64,000 nucleotides of DNA from positions 38,798-102,797 of the IMG/VR virus record IMGVR_UViG_3300049434_000028. One strand, written 5' to 3'. The stretch's first letter is position 1, and every line of letters starts with the position of its first letter. Source of the stretch: a virus. Below are positions 26,096-34,386 of this stretch, in pieces. The notes under the pieces are model-generated. The model saw only the letters and a list, made by a program, of their open reading frames with translations, made no database searches and had not been told where the DNA came from. The translations under genes and the position numbers were made by a program.

Positions 26096-26854
26096 TTAGA
26101 GCATCTTCGCGCCGGGGAACTGGCTGGAATGGAACTCCCGCGCCTGCGCCAGCGCACCGGAGTGGAACGCGGCGGTACGGCGACCAACGAGAGGCGTGAT
26201 CGGCTGCGCCAGGTGTGCGGGTAGCAAAGCCACCTTCTGCGCCTGGAAGTTGCCCCCGCCGCCCGCGCTGATGAACGCGCTGTTCTGCCCGCGGGTCTCG
26301 GTGGCCATGGCACGGCGCGCGGTCGGGGAGTACATGCTGCTGTGCATCTGGAACGCCGCCTCCTCGCCGTGGCGGTCGAACCCGCGGCCGGTGCCGCCGT
26401 GGCCGAAGGCGTCGTGCACGGCGCGGAACTGGTCGTTCTGCAGGTTGGAGAAGTACGGGTGGCTGCCGCTGGCGGCCGTGGAGTAGACCTCCAGGTGCTT
26501 GTTCTCGTGCAGGTCGCGCATCATGTCGGCCGGGCCCTTGTAGGGGTCCTTCGTGCTGACATCCACCTGCACGCCGAGCCCACCGCGCCGGACCGGCTTG
26601 GTGAGGTGGTCGAACTGCTTCTCGGTCTCGTGCGCCATCGCCTTGAAGTGGGGGACTGCCCGCTCGTCGAAGTCCGGCAGCGCCCCGTACGCCTGCGCAG
26701 CGGCCTTAGTGACGTCCGGGTGCGCGACGACGGAGCGGAAGGTGCTCACGTCCGGCCGAGCCAACCCCTGGCGCGCGGCGTAGTCGCGAGCGCCCATGGC
26801 GATGTGCGGGTTGACCTGCCCGGCCCCGCCGAAGAAATGTGCGGTGCGGCTCAC
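26096..26854 (-). CDS. Uncharacterised protein of the late region
   Basis: 252 residues from a GTG that overlaps the upstream stop (GTGA). The body is helical with conserved-looking blocks: FGGAGQVNPHIAMGARDYA near the start, HETEKQFDHLTKPVRRGG near 75, and FRAVHDAFGHGGTGRGFDRHGEE near 150 whose His/Asp/Glu-rich stretch could bind metal. The C-terminus has FHSGALAQAREFHSSQFPG. I recall similar phage proteins but no assigned function. Coupling to the HExxH genes suggests they act together or share packaging. Confidence 0.55.
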   Translation of the reverse strand: MSRTAHFFGGAGQVNPHIAMGARDYAARQGLARPDVSTFRSVVAHPDVTKAAAQAYGALPDFDERAVPHFKAMAHETEKQFDHLTKPVRRGGLGVQVDVSTKDPYKGPADMMRDLHENKHLEVYSTAASGSHPYFSNLQNDQFRAVHDAFGHGGTGRGFDRHGEEAAFQMHSSMYSPTARRAMATETRGQNSAFISAGGGGNFQAQKVALLPAHLAQPITPLVGRRTAAFHSGALAQAREFHSSQFPGAKML

Positions 26855-27765
26855 TGAACGACTCCTGACGGGAAGTGGTTGAAGCGCGGACTCGTAGAGG
26901 CCGATCTCTGCAGCCCACGCTGAGCCAGGAATCTCTCCCCGCCACGCTCCTTGCGCCGCTGCGCCTCCTCGTGACCAGGGACCTGCCGCTCCAGGTGATC
27001 GGGTGCGTCGTTGGCGTAACTCCAGTGGTGCTCGCCATTCCCGCTCGCGAAGCGCGCCAGCAGCTCCGTCTGCTGCCCCTGCGCCGGGGTAGACCGCCGG
27101 TCCCGCCAGTTCGAGTGCTCTGGTGCTCCTGCTGCGCGCATCGTCCTGAACGTCCGACGGAAGTCGTTGCTGGCTGCGGGCGACTCCTCCTTCCCGGCCC
27201 ACCCTTCCGGCCCACGGTCGATCTGCACCGGCTTGACGCGCCGATCACGGAAGTGAGTCTCCGCGTAATTCTCGGCAAAGCCCTCTTCAGCCCCTCGCGT
27301 GGTCGGCGTGTTGTAGGCCGAGTGCTCGCTCTGGTCGATACGTGCGCTGACGTGGTGCCCGATCTCATGGATCGTCGTCGTGCTCGCAGCCCTGCCAGGC
27401 GCGATGCGCATCAACCCGAGCGCCCGACCCTGCTTCTGGTAGTCGCCCGAACGGCCATCGCCCACTGCGGTAACGGCCGAGTCGTGGTAGTTGGCGTAGA
27501 GCCCATCGAGATGCGATGCAGGAACGGTGCTCCGCGCGATCGTCTCCACTCCCCTGCGCGCTTCCTCACTGATAGCCCCACGGCCGGATGGCCATCCGCT
27601 CGTCGGGCCGGTGACCTCGTCACGTCGCTGCGGGGAGTACCCCCGAGGCCAGGGCTTCCCGGTGGCCGGAGTCGGGTTGCCTCCCTGGAACAACGTCCCC
27701 TGACTGTTCGCAGACGCTTTCATGTTCGTGTGCATGCGAAACTGAGCACCCGTCAGCGCAACCAT
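26851..27765 (-). CDS. HExxH metallopeptidase-like paralogue 1
   Basis: 304 residues; the ATG overlaps the upstream stop (TGATG), and alignment with the next two genes fixes it. The N-terminus carries MHTNMKASANSQGTLFQGG, nearly the same in all three paralogues. HEIGH (133-137) followed by EEGFAENYAE (160-169) is a gluzincin-type zinc site: two His plus a downstream Glu. YSPQRR and ARSTVP blocks are also shared. The C-terminal 100 residues are basic and unlike the others. Substrate unknown; candidates are capsid assembly factors, host proteins or peptidoglycan cross-bridges. Confidence 0.7.
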   Translation of the reverse strand: MVALTGAQFRMHTNMKASANSQGTLFQGGNPTPATGKPWPRGYSPQRRDEVTGPTSGWPSGRGAISEEARRGVETIARSTVPASHLDGLYANYHDSAVTAVGDGRSGDYQKQGRALGLMRIAPGRAASTTTIHEIGHHVSARIDQSEHSAYNTPTTRGAEEGFAENYAETHFRDRRVKPVQIDRGPEGWAGKEESPAASNDFRRTFRTMRAAGAPEHSNWRDRRSTPAQGQQTELLARFASGNGEHHWSYANDAPDHLERQVPGHEEAQRRKERGGERFLAQRGLQRSASTSPRFNHFPSGVVQ

Positions 27766-28736
27766 CAGCCGAATCCCTGCTCGTGCTCTTCGTGATAAAG
27801 CGAGCGCCACTCCCGACGCTTGGGGGTGTTCCCATCCTCGTGCCACTCGGTGGTGTCCTGAGCGAGCATCGGAATCTGGCCGCGCATCCCGGTGGGGTGC
27901 AGATCCTGCTGGTCGATCTTCGCCAGCGAAGCCTTGTGCGCGAGCGATGACGGCGAGTGTTCGGCCTGGTGCCCGTAGAACCCGCGGTGGAACGCACGCC
28001 GAGGGTCGTCATCCGAGAAGGTGTAAGGCTTCTCAGGCCCCGGCATCCCGTAGTGCCCGTGCCACTTCTCAGGCGAGGTGGAGAAGTTCGTCAGAGGACG
28101 CCCGCGGTGATCCCGGTAGTGAGTCTCGGCGTAGGACTCGGCGAACGACTCCTCCTGCCCAGACGCCTCAAGGTCGTCGTGATCGCGCAACGTCTTTGAA
28201 TGCGGCGTACCGAGCAGATTGCTTACGTGGTGCCCTACCTCATGAATCGTCGTGGTGCCATCAGCGTGACTGGCGCGTACGGTGATCGAAGGGCTCCACG
28301 CACCGCTGCCGGACTTGTAGTGCCCGGCCGTGTTCTTGCTGATCTGGTTGTCCTGAATCTGGAAGTAGTAGCTCGCACCACGTATGTGGTCGGTAGGAAC
28401 AGTGCTGCGCGCGAGATTGGCCACTGCCTTAGAGGTACCCTCGCGGCCGGTGCGCTCCTCCTCCGGGTACGTCTTGAAATCACGAGCAGCAGCAACCTGC
28501 GCGCTGGGCTTGCCCTTGTTCCCGCCCAGATAGGAACGGACCGTAACGCCGGAAGTCTTGTCACCCGAATCCATGGCGTCGACAACCGCATCACGGCGCT
28601 CCGGGCTGTACCCGCGCGGCCACGGCTGCCCGGCTCCGGCGCGAGGATGCCCGCCCTGGAACAGCGTGCCCTGGGAGTTGGGGGCGGCCTTGATGTTCGT
28701 CTGCATCCGCCACTGCTTGCCAACCAGATCAGCCAT
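27765..28736 (-). CDS. HExxH metallopeptidase-like paralogue 2
   Basis: 323 residues, overlapping the upstream paralogue by eight bases. It shares the MQTNIKAAPNSQGTLFQGG opening, WPRGYSPERR, ARSTVP and the zinc site HEVGH (165-169) with QEESFAESYAE (194-204). Inserted segments of 20-40 residues before the zinc site and a distinct C-terminus set it apart, so the copies have diverged well beyond recent duplication. Confidence 0.7.
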   Translation of the reverse strand: MADLVGKQWRMQTNIKAAPNSQGTLFQGGHPRAGAGQPWPRGYSPERRDAVVDAMDSGDKTSGVTVRSYLGGNKGKPSAQVAAARDFKTYPEEERTGREGTSKAVANLARSTVPTDHIRGASYYFQIQDNQISKNTAGHYKSGSGAWSPSITVRASHADGTTTIHEVGHHVSNLLGTPHSKTLRDHDDLEASGQEESFAESYAETHYRDHRGRPLTNFSTSPEKWHGHYGMPGPEKPYTFSDDDPRRAFHRGFYGHQAEHSPSSLAHKASLAKIDQQDLHPTGMRGQIPMLAQDTTEWHEDGNTPKRREWRSLYHEEHEQGFG

Positions 28737-29541
28737 CGCCAAGCCTCCGCGCCAGACCGCCCTGCGCGACTGCCTTGGTCGACTTGCGCCCACGCAGCTC
28801 CAGCCCTACGTCGAACAGCGCGGGCTGCGCGCCCCGAGCGGCGTACGACGCGGAGGCCTTGGCCTGGCGTTCGGCGCTCGGCGAACCCACACGCTCCTTC
28901 TCGAAGTTCTTCGCGAACGTCTTGCTGGCGGCGTCGCCCATGTTGTTGGACCAGCGCAGCGGGTTGGTGGAGAAGTCGGGGCTCGGCCGCCCGCGGCGAT
29001 CCCGCCAGTTGCGCTCGGCGAAGTTCTCAGCGAAGCCCTCATCCGCGCCCTTGCGCGCCACGGTGTTGTACTCCGAGGAGGCGCGGCCGGTGATCCGGCT
29101 GACGTGGTGGCCGATCTCGTGGATGGGGGTCGTGGTGCCCTCCTGGCCAGGTGCGACCGTGACGCGCGAGAACGGGTGCTCCGTCCAGGTGGCCTGGTCC
29201 ATCCGGCGGCCGTGCTGGTACATGCCGCCGATCTGCAGCCCCGCGGCCATCCCGCGCTTGCGGCCCATGCCGGTGTCGGCGGGCTTGAACTCCAGGTCCG
29301 TCAGCCGGTTCGCCGGAGCCGTGCTGCGAGCGACGTTCTCGATGATCGCGCGCGTCTGCGGAGAGTCGCGCATTGCTGCACGCGTGCTCGGGTGAATCGA
29401 GTTGAGCACGTCGCGCTGGCGCTCGGGCGTGTACCCGCGCGGGTAACGCTGCGCGTTGTTGCCCTGGAAGAGCGTCCCCTGGCTGTTCGGGGCCGCCTTC
29501 ATGTTGGTCTGCATGCGGAACTGCTGCCCGTTCAGCGTCAT
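28729..29541 (-). CDS. HExxH metallopeptidase-like paralogue 3
   Basis: 270 residues, ATG overlapping the terminase stop region by four bases (ATGA on the terminase side). Opening MQTNMKAAPNSQGTLFQG, RYPRGYTPERQ and ARSTAP blocks match the other two. The zinc motif is HEIGH (141-145) with DEGFAENFAE (167-176). It is the copy nearest the terminase and the shortest. The strictly kept metal ligands argue for activity in all three. Confidence 0.7.
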   Translation of the reverse strand: MTLNGQQFRMQTNMKAAPNSQGTLFQGNNAQRYPRGYTPERQRDVLNSIHPSTRAAMRDSPQTRAIIENVARSTAPANRLTDLEFKPADTGMGRKRGMAAGLQIGGMYQHGRRMDQATWTEHPFSRVTVAPGQEGTTTPIHEIGHHVSRITGRASSEYNTVARKGADEGFAENFAERNWRDRRGRPSPDFSTNPLRWSNNMGDAASKTFAKNFEKERVGSPSAERQAKASASYAARGAQPALFDVGLELRGRKSTKAVAQGGLARRLGDG

Positions 29542-31112
29542 CGCGCGCTCCGCTGGTAGAACGGCGAGTGGGTCTGCTCCACCTCGGCCATGGTCCAGTC
29601 TTTCGTGAGGTAACAGCCGATCGCGAGAGAGTCCGGGTAGTCGTCGTGGGCCTCGGCCTCCTCTGGCGCGGCGGCCAGCAGGAACTTCCCCTGGTACTTC
29701 TTCTCCAAGTCCTTCATCTGGCCCTCGAACCGGCGCCAGGTGCGCAGACGGCGGGTCTTGGCGTGCCCCGGCCAGGACACCATCCCGCGACCGATCAGCT
29801 CCGAAAGGTGCTTCCAGCGCGCCGACTGCTCGGAGCTGGACGAGCCCATCGCCACTACCTCCAGCTCGGGCATGAGGCGCGCCAGGCGGTCCGCCACGAC
29901 GTCACCGATGCCCTGCGCGTCGATGCCGAGCTTCACACCGCTGTACGCGCGGCAGAAGTCGACGATCTTGCCGTACTGCTCCTCCCACTGGTCTCCGTGG
30001 ATCTCCAGCCAGTTCAGGACGCGGTGGTCGTAGTAGCCGAACTCATCCGGCCGCGACCAATCCACCCAGATCGCGGTGAGCACCGTGGAGTCCAGCTTGC
30101 GCGCGACGTCGAGACCGAACACGATCGGCGTGCCGTGGTAGCTCTTGACTATCTCCATCGACTTATCTGACAGTTCGTCAATTCGTTCCTCTGTCGTGAA
30201 CATGCCTCGATCGAGCAGCCACTTCAGGCAGTACGACATCTGGAACTCGTCGCTGTCCGCGCCGATGCGCGCCATCTCCTTGCGCACGAACTTCTCGTAG
30301 TTGGCGTTGTACTTGGCGCAGATCTTCCAGTCGTTCTGGAAATGACACTGCCTCGCGCCCCTGCGCGTCTGGCGTCGCTGGTTGTGCCGGATCGCCTTGT
30401 AGAAGTCCCCCTTGTGGATGTCGGGGGTGCCGGTCTTGACGATCGTGGCGTTGTAGTACGCGCCCATGGGGTGGATGCTCTTGCGAACCGTGCGCTCGTC
30501 GGCCTTCTGCGCCTCGTCGATGACGATCAGGTGGTAACTCTTCGACTCGATCGACGCCTTGGGGTTGGCGGTCTGCATACGTGCGAACGAGCCGGACTTC
30601 TTCAGCTTGATGAGCTTGCCGCCGCCCTGCACCGCGTCGTCGATCTCAGGGTCGGCCAGCATCTCCAGAGCACGATCGCTGGTCAGCCGGTTCACAATGC
30701 GCCCGTATAGCGTCTCGGCCTGGCTCTCGACGGGTGCGAACGTCCCAACCCAGAACCCGTCCACGAACTTGCCCAGCCAGATCGGGAAGATGCGCGCCAG
30801 CTTCGGCAGCAGGATCATCAGGGCCGCGACTACGTTCGCGATCGTCTCAGTCTTGCCGCTCTGGCGCGAGAACAGCGCCGTCAGCTCCTCGCCGTCGTTG
30901 ATGACGACGCTCTCGATGCACCGGTAGGCGAACTCGCGCTGGTACGGGTGCAAGGCGTGCCCGGCCAGCTCGTCCACGAAGATCAGAATCTTGGTGACGA
31001 GCTGATGGACGAAGTCCGAGTCCTCCTCGGACAGCTCTACGACGTCCTCGTCAAGAGGCACCCCCTCGTCGTCCAGAAGAGGTGCCTCGACGTCATCGAG
31101 CAGAGTGGTCAT
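29538..31112 (-). CDS. terL: Terminase large subunit
   Basis: 524 residues. ATPase: Walker A FSRQSGKTE at 81-89, Walker B LIVIDE at 195-200. Nuclease: acidic residues in GLDVARKLDST (Asp335), GIDAQG (Asp398) and HDDYPDSLA (about 490-496), the RNase-H-like triad. The N-terminal 35 residues are strongly acidic. It pumps DNA through the portal and cuts concatemers. No small terminase was identified in the window. Coupled at both ends (ATGA) to the paralogue 3 and holin-like genes. Confidence 0.92.
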   Translation of the reverse strand: MTTLLDDVEAPLLDDEGVPLDEDVVELSEEDSDFVHQLVTKILIFVDELAGHALHPYQREFAYRCIESVVINDGEELTALFSRQSGKTETIANVVAALMILLPKLARIFPIWLGKFVDGFWVGTFAPVESQAETLYGRIVNRLTSDRALEMLADPEIDDAVQGGGKLIKLKKSGSFARMQTANPKASIESKSYHLIVIDEAQKADERTVRKSIHPMGAYYNATIVKTGTPDIHKGDFYKAIRHNQRRQTRRGARQCHFQNDWKICAKYNANYEKFVRKEMARIGADSDEFQMSYCLKWLLDRGMFTTEERIDELSDKSMEIVKSYHGTPIVFGLDVARKLDSTVLTAIWVDWSRPDEFGYYDHRVLNWLEIHGDQWEEQYGKIVDFCRAYSGVKLGIDAQGIGDVVADRLARLMPELEVVAMGSSSSEQSARWKHLSELIGRGMVSWPGHAKTRRLRTWRRFEGQMKDLEKKYQGKFLLAAAPEEAEAHDDYPDSLAIGCYLTKDWTMAEVEQTHSPFYQRSAR

Positions 31113-31468
31113 GCGTGCTGCTTCACGCCGATCGTCGACAGGGCGGTACCGACGACCCCATCCACTACATCGTTGACGACAGCGCCGCCCGCGGGGGTGA
31201 GCACGCCCGCAGCACCGGCCGTAGTGGTGTCGATCGCCGCTGCAACGCCTACAGCGGCGTCAGACGCCGCCGCGGTGACGGCCTTGACCACATGACTCAT
31301 CGGCGCGACCCCGTTGCGTACAGGGAACGCCAGAAGAGCCGCGATGAGCCCCCCGATCGCGCTTGTCACGCCCTTAGGGATGCCGACAAGCGTGAAGATC
31401 GCGAGAACAGCGGTGACGACAGCCATCGAAGCGACCGGCTCGGCCTTCAGCAGCTTCAGGACGTTCAT
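31109..31468 (-). CDS. Holin-like small membrane protein
   Basis: 119 residues. One long hydrophobic region (residues about 14-50, AVVTAVLAIFTLVGIPKGVTS then IGGLIAALLAF) can span the membrane twice, followed by an Ala/Val-rich amphipathic tail. It is coupled by ATGA overlap to the lysin gene upstream and the terminase downstream. Size, topology and linkage to the lysin are those of a holin; the long Ala/Gly/Thr tail is not typical. Confidence 0.55.
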   Translation of the reverse strand: MNVLKLLKAEPVASMAVVTAVLAIFTLVGIPKGVTSAIGGLIAALLAFPVRNGVAPMSHVVKAVTAAASDAAVGVAAAIDTTTAGAAGVLTPAGGAVVNDVVDGVVGTALSTIGVKQHA

Positions 31469-32082
31469 GCGGCTGCCCTCTGCTTCACATAGCCCCCCAG
31501 GTCGAAGATCGTGGCGCGAATGTCCTGCGGAAACCAGCTCGTATCCGAGCCCTTGCCGTGCTTGCCGGATAGCCCGAACGCGCGGCTGTAGTAGTCAACG
31601 ATCTGACTAGACGTCACCAACGAGCCCTGCGTGCTAAATCCGCCGTCTACGTACTTGCCGACCTTGATTCCGGCCTGCTTGAAGTCGTCTGCGACCGGCC
31701 CTCCGTAGTTCGGAGGAAGAGTAAATCCGTGGATGTGGTTGCTGAACAGCGGCGCATGCCGATACCAGCACGCAAAGCCGCTCTTCCGGAAGTAGCGCTG
31801 CTGATCCCATGCCGAAACGCCGTGGATCCACAGGTCCCAGACGTCGTCGTAATCGTGAGTACCGACACTGGCCGCGCATGACGTGCTGAACGGCGTCTGG
31901 AAGACCGTGATGCCCACGCCGAACTGCTTAGTGGCGCGGTAATCCAGCCGATTCATGTGGCACAGCGTGCGAAAGCCCGCCTTGACCTTCCTACCGTCAA
32001 TAACGAGCGAACAGATCTGATTCGGCTTCGGGGGGTTCTTCCAGTCGATCTTTGCCCCCGAAGCCAGTCTGACCTCGGTCAT
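31465..32082 (-). CDS. Endolysin, M15-like peptidase domain
   Basis: 205 residues. The TSCAASVGTHDYDDVWDLW segment (about 88-106) and HIHGFTL (about 136-142) give the metal ligands of an M15/D-Ala-D-Ala peptidase-like site: His and Asp in the first, H-x-H in the second. The C-terminal ~45 residues (DYYSRAFGLSGKHGKGSD) match a tail seen in actinobacterial phage lysins of this type. It would cleave peptide cross-links of host peptidoglycan. No signal peptide, so release through the adjacent holin-like protein is expected. Confidence 0.7.
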   Translation of the reverse strand: MTEVRLASGAKIDWKNPPKPNQICSLVIDGRKVKAGFRTLCHMNRLDYRATKQFGVGITVFQTPFSTSCAASVGTHDYDDVWDLWIHGVSAWDQQRYFRKSGFACWYRHAPLFSNHIHGFTLPPNYGGPVADDFKQAGIKVGKYVDGGFSTQGSLVTSSQIVDYYSRAFGLSGKHGKGSDTSWFPQDIRATIFDLGGYVKQRAAA

Positions 32083-32459
32083 GAGGCGGGCTCGACAATC
32101 GTGTTGTCGTCCTCGTTGTCGTCGATCTCTTCCGGGTCATCGTCGCCGGGGAGATCGTCATCGTCGTCGTCCAAGTCGTCGCCGTCCACGTCGGCGTCAC
32201 CCTCGGGAAGGGGCTCGGGGTCGCCAGGAGCGCCCAGTTCCGGTGCTGCTACCTGGCCGGGGGCCTCGGCGTCGCCAGCATCGGCATCAACCGGGTCGAC
32301 AGCGTCCGCATTAGCGTCGGCATCGGTGTCAACGGTGTCGTCAGGAGGGGTCTCCATACCGGTATCGACGGTCGGGACCTCCTCCGGGGTCACTGCCTGA
32401 ATGCCCGCGTCGGGCTCGCCCTGCTCCTGGATCGTCTGCTCCGGGTTCTGCTCGGTCAT
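32079..32459 (-). CDS. Highly acidic disordered protein
   Basis: 126 residues, GGGAG before the chosen ATG (MTEQNPEQTIQEQ); a longer frame to 32516 lacks support. More than a third of residues are Asp or Glu, with Pro/Ala spacers and an Asp run near residues 95-108. Such DNA-mimic-like composition can inhibit DNA-binding proteins, but may equally be a flexible structural tail. Coupled to the endolysin by ATGA. Confidence 0.55.
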   Translation of the reverse strand: MTEQNPEQTIQEQGEPDAGIQAVTPEEVPTVDTGMETPPDDTVDTDADANADAVDPVDADAGDAEAPGQVAAPELGAPGDPEPLPEGDADVDGDDLDDDDDDLPGDDDPEEIDDNEDDNTIVEPAS

Positions 32460-32529
32460 GCTTGCTCTCCCTCTGGTCGTATGTGCCGGGCACCACGGTG
32501 CCAGTAGTCCGGCCAAAGTCGCCAGAGAG

Positions 32530-33072
32530 CTACTTGACCTGGCCCCGCACGACCTGCGAGCAGTCCCTAGGCAGGAAGGTGACGTCTACCTTGGCCTGGA
32601 GCGACTTGGTGAACTGCGTCAATGCGGGATCCGGCTTGCCATCCTTGGTCGGCAACTGCTTGATCAAAACGATCATCGTGCTCCACAGGGCGGCCTGGTC
32701 CTCGCGAGAGCGGTTACCCGCCTCGCAATTCGCCGTCTGGTACTGCTGGATCACGGAAGCCTTGGCGTTGGCGTGATTGGCGCGCGTGGTGTTGGCGAAC
32801 ACCCCCACGATCGTCAACGCCAACACAATGATGATCCCTACCAACGCCTTAACGACCTTAGTCAGCTTCTTGTTGGTCGCATCAGCGCCCATAGCGATGC
32901 CGCGAGTCTCATTGGCGAACACGTCGGCCTGATGAATCTTCTCACTGAGACCCTCTACCGACTTCTGCAGACCCGCGGCGGCGGCCAAGAGCACTTCCCG
33001 CTGATCAGTACTGGCTGTTCCATGCTTACTCTTCCCCTCGGCGGCGGTGTCGGACTTCTGCGGGTCAGACAT
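32530..33072 (-). CDS. Single-span membrane protein with helical stalk
   Basis: 180 residues, start MSDPQKSDTAAEG. A coiled-coil-like stretch (about 30-75) precedes one strong transmembrane helix (about 77-100, ALVGIIIVLALTIVGVF) and a C-terminal domain with two Cys (CEAG near 116 and DCSQ near 170), possibly disulphide-linked outside the cell. It lies in the lysis region, so spanin-like or lysis-regulator roles are possible. Not recognised. Confidence 0.55.
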   Translation of the reverse strand: MSDPQKSDTAAEGKSKHGTASTDQREVLLAAAAGLQKSVEGLSEKIHQADVFANETRGIAMGADATNKKLTKVVKALVGIIIVLALTIVGVFANTTRANHANAKASVIQQYQTANCEAGNRSREDQAALWSTMIVLIKQLPTKDGKPDPALTQFTKSLQAKVDVTFLPRDCSQVVRGQVK

Positions 33073-33172
33073 CTTCCGCCCCCTGTCGAAGTGCTTCTGC
33101 AATCATGGTATTGACTCGGTTAAGCTCATCCACGATCGTCTTGGCCTCGGAGACCAGCTCCTCCACGCTCAT
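33065..33172 (-). CDS. Very short helical protein (35 residues)
   Basis: ATG with a weak GAGG, stop overlapping the next start by eight bases. The peptide (MSVEELVSEAKTIVDELNRV) is a clean amphipathic helix, while the same bases read in the frame of 33126-33356 give Gly/Arg-rich filler. Either a short gene overlapping that ORF by 47 bases, or the true end of it after a frameshift. Confidence 0.4.
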   Translation of the reverse strand: MSVEELVSEAKTIVDELNRVNTMIAEALRQGAEDV

Positions 33173-33356
33173 GTCGGAGGGACTCGACCTCTGCGAGTGC
33201 AGCGGCGGCAAAGCCATCGTCATCACCCGCTTCTACGTCGAGAGCGGTCACTTTTTGGACCACCGTCTCGATCACTTCCTGCAACCGCTGGCCAAGAGAC
33301 TGCGCCTGAGCGAGCAGATCCTTAATCTCCTCGTCCGAATAGCGTTTGGCGTTCAT
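33126..33356 (-). CDS. Helical protein, C-terminus uncertain
   Basis: 76 residues, beginning MNAKRYSDEEIKDLLAQAQS, helical through about residue 60. The last 15 residues (HERGGAGLRGQDDRG) look out of frame, and an overlapping +1-type frame continues the helical pattern to 33065. Coupled upstream by ATGA to the next gene. Confidence 0.45.
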   Translation of the reverse strand: MNAKRYSDEEIKDLLAQAQSLGQRLQEVIETVVQKVTALDVEAGDDDGFAAAALAEVESLRHERGGAGLRGQDDRG

Positions 33357-33673
33357 CGCTGATCAGGTCCCATCTTGTCGACCATTCTCTGCAACACCGG
33401 GAGCAACGCCTCGGTAGTGGTCAAGAACTTGGTAAGAGTAGGGAGAAGCTCCTTCTGGAAGGTGGAGGCCATCTCGTCGCGCTGGCCGGTGGCCTTGTCC
33501 CGCTCCACCAACGCGCGGTCTCGCTCGGCCTTGAGGTTGTCCACCGAAGGCTTGACCCAGAACAAGCCGGTGATCAGGCCCAGGATGATCAACCCCATGA
33601 CGCCGTAGTTGATCCAGCCGATGGGGTCGCCGGAAGTGGCGCCGGACGGAACATCCGAGGCGGTCCATGGCAC
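33353..33673 (-). CDS. Single-span membrane protein with coiled coil
   Basis: About 106 residues from a GTG placed seven bases after GGGGGG; a TTG nine codons earlier is an alternative. One transmembrane helix (INYGVMGLIILGLITGLFW) is followed by a charged heptad-like helix (KPSVDNLKAERDRALVERDK). Proteins with this N-in membrane-stalk design recur near actinophage lysis genes. Function unknown. Confidence 0.55.
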   Translation of the reverse strand: MPWTASDVPSGATSGDPIGWINYGVMGLIILGLITGLFWVKPSVDNLKAERDRALVERDKATGQRDEMASTFQKELLPTLTKFLTTTEALLPVLQRMVDKMGPDQR

Positions 33674-33746
33674 CACCTGACCCCCCTCGAACCACGGCAA
33701 AGTGAACCAACGGCCTCACATTAACGACCGCGGGCACTCCGCGTAA

Positions 33747-33998
33747 CTAGAGGCAGACCTCCCCGCAGCCGTAGTACCCGCGGCGGGTCATGCTCCACGC
33801 CTCGAACCAATCCCGGACCTCTGCACGGTTGTACACATGCAGCCCGTGCAGTTTCGCGAGCGGCTCCGGGAAGCCGGAGGAGTCACGACGCTCCACCCAG
33901 CGAGCAACGGTCGTCCGCGAGACCTTCAGGTCTTCCGCGATCTCCCAGACCCCGACGATGTCGGCGACCTGCACCCAACCAGGTATGTGCGTCCGCAT
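33747..33998 (-). CDS. Helix-turn-helix DNA-binding protein (excisionase/MerR-like)
   Basis: 83 residues. VWEIAEDLKVSRTTVARWVE (about 16-35) is a helix-turn-helix followed by a wing (GLHVYNRAEVRDWFEAW) typical of HTH_17/excisionase-type regulators. It is divergently placed from the rightward gene pair at 34162, separated by 163 bases with a promoter, so it likely regulates that switch or the late operon it heads. Confidence 0.65.
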   Translation of the reverse strand: MRTHIPGWVQVADIVGVWEIAEDLKVSRTTVARWVERRDSSGFPEPLAKLHGLHVYNRAEVRDWFEAWSMTRRGYYGCGEVCL

Positions 33999-34089
33999 CT
34001 AGAAACCACCTACAGGCATGGGAGGAGATCCTGCCCTCATACGGGCAAAATCTGGGAGAGACTTGGTCCGAGTGGTTCTGCAGTTCTAA

Positions 34090-34118
34090 TTGACACCGAG
34101 GTCCGAGGGCCTGAGACT
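34090..34118 (+). promoter_or_regulatory. Sigma-70-like promoter for 34162-34619
   Basis: TTGACA at 34090-34095 is a perfect -35; GAGACT 17 bases later is an actinobacterial-type -10. Transcription would begin near 34125 and give a ~37-base leader with GGAGG before the ATG. A closely similar pair, TTGACC-18-GAGACT, occurs at 38557-38586 on the other strand. Confidence 0.65.
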
Positions 34119-34161
34119 AGCGGTATCGGGACCCTACATCGGACCAACGGAGGCTTCAAGC

Positions 34162-34386
34162 ATGAGCGACTTACACCGCACACTCCTGCAACAGATCCAG
34201 GTGAGCGAGGATCTGGAGATCCACATCTCCCTCGTGTCCAGCCCCGGCAGCCCGGTGTTCATCGAGATCCGCAACTACATCCCGAGCCTGGACTACTACG
34301 GCCGCGGGATGATCCTGCCGCCCGGCACGCCCAAGCTGATCGCCGCCGCGCTCAACTCGGCCGTACGTCAGCAGTTCGCGTCATGA
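34162..34386 (+). CDS. Small rightward protein of unknown function
   Basis: 74 residues with GGAGG eight bases before the ATG and a strong promoter upstream. The sequence (MSDLHRTLLQQIQVSEDLEI onward) predicts a beta-alpha fold. First gene of a two-gene rightward operon (ATGA overlap with the next). Confidence 0.65.
   Translation: MSDLHRTLLQQIQVSEDLEIHISLVSSPGSPVFIEIRNYIPSLDYYGRGMILPPGTPKLIAAALNSAVRQQFAS

Noticed and set aside
33747-33998. HTH protein as evidence for lysogeny
   Set aside because: No integrase, repressor/Cro pair or attachment site is visible, so temperate lifestyle is not supported by this gene alone.
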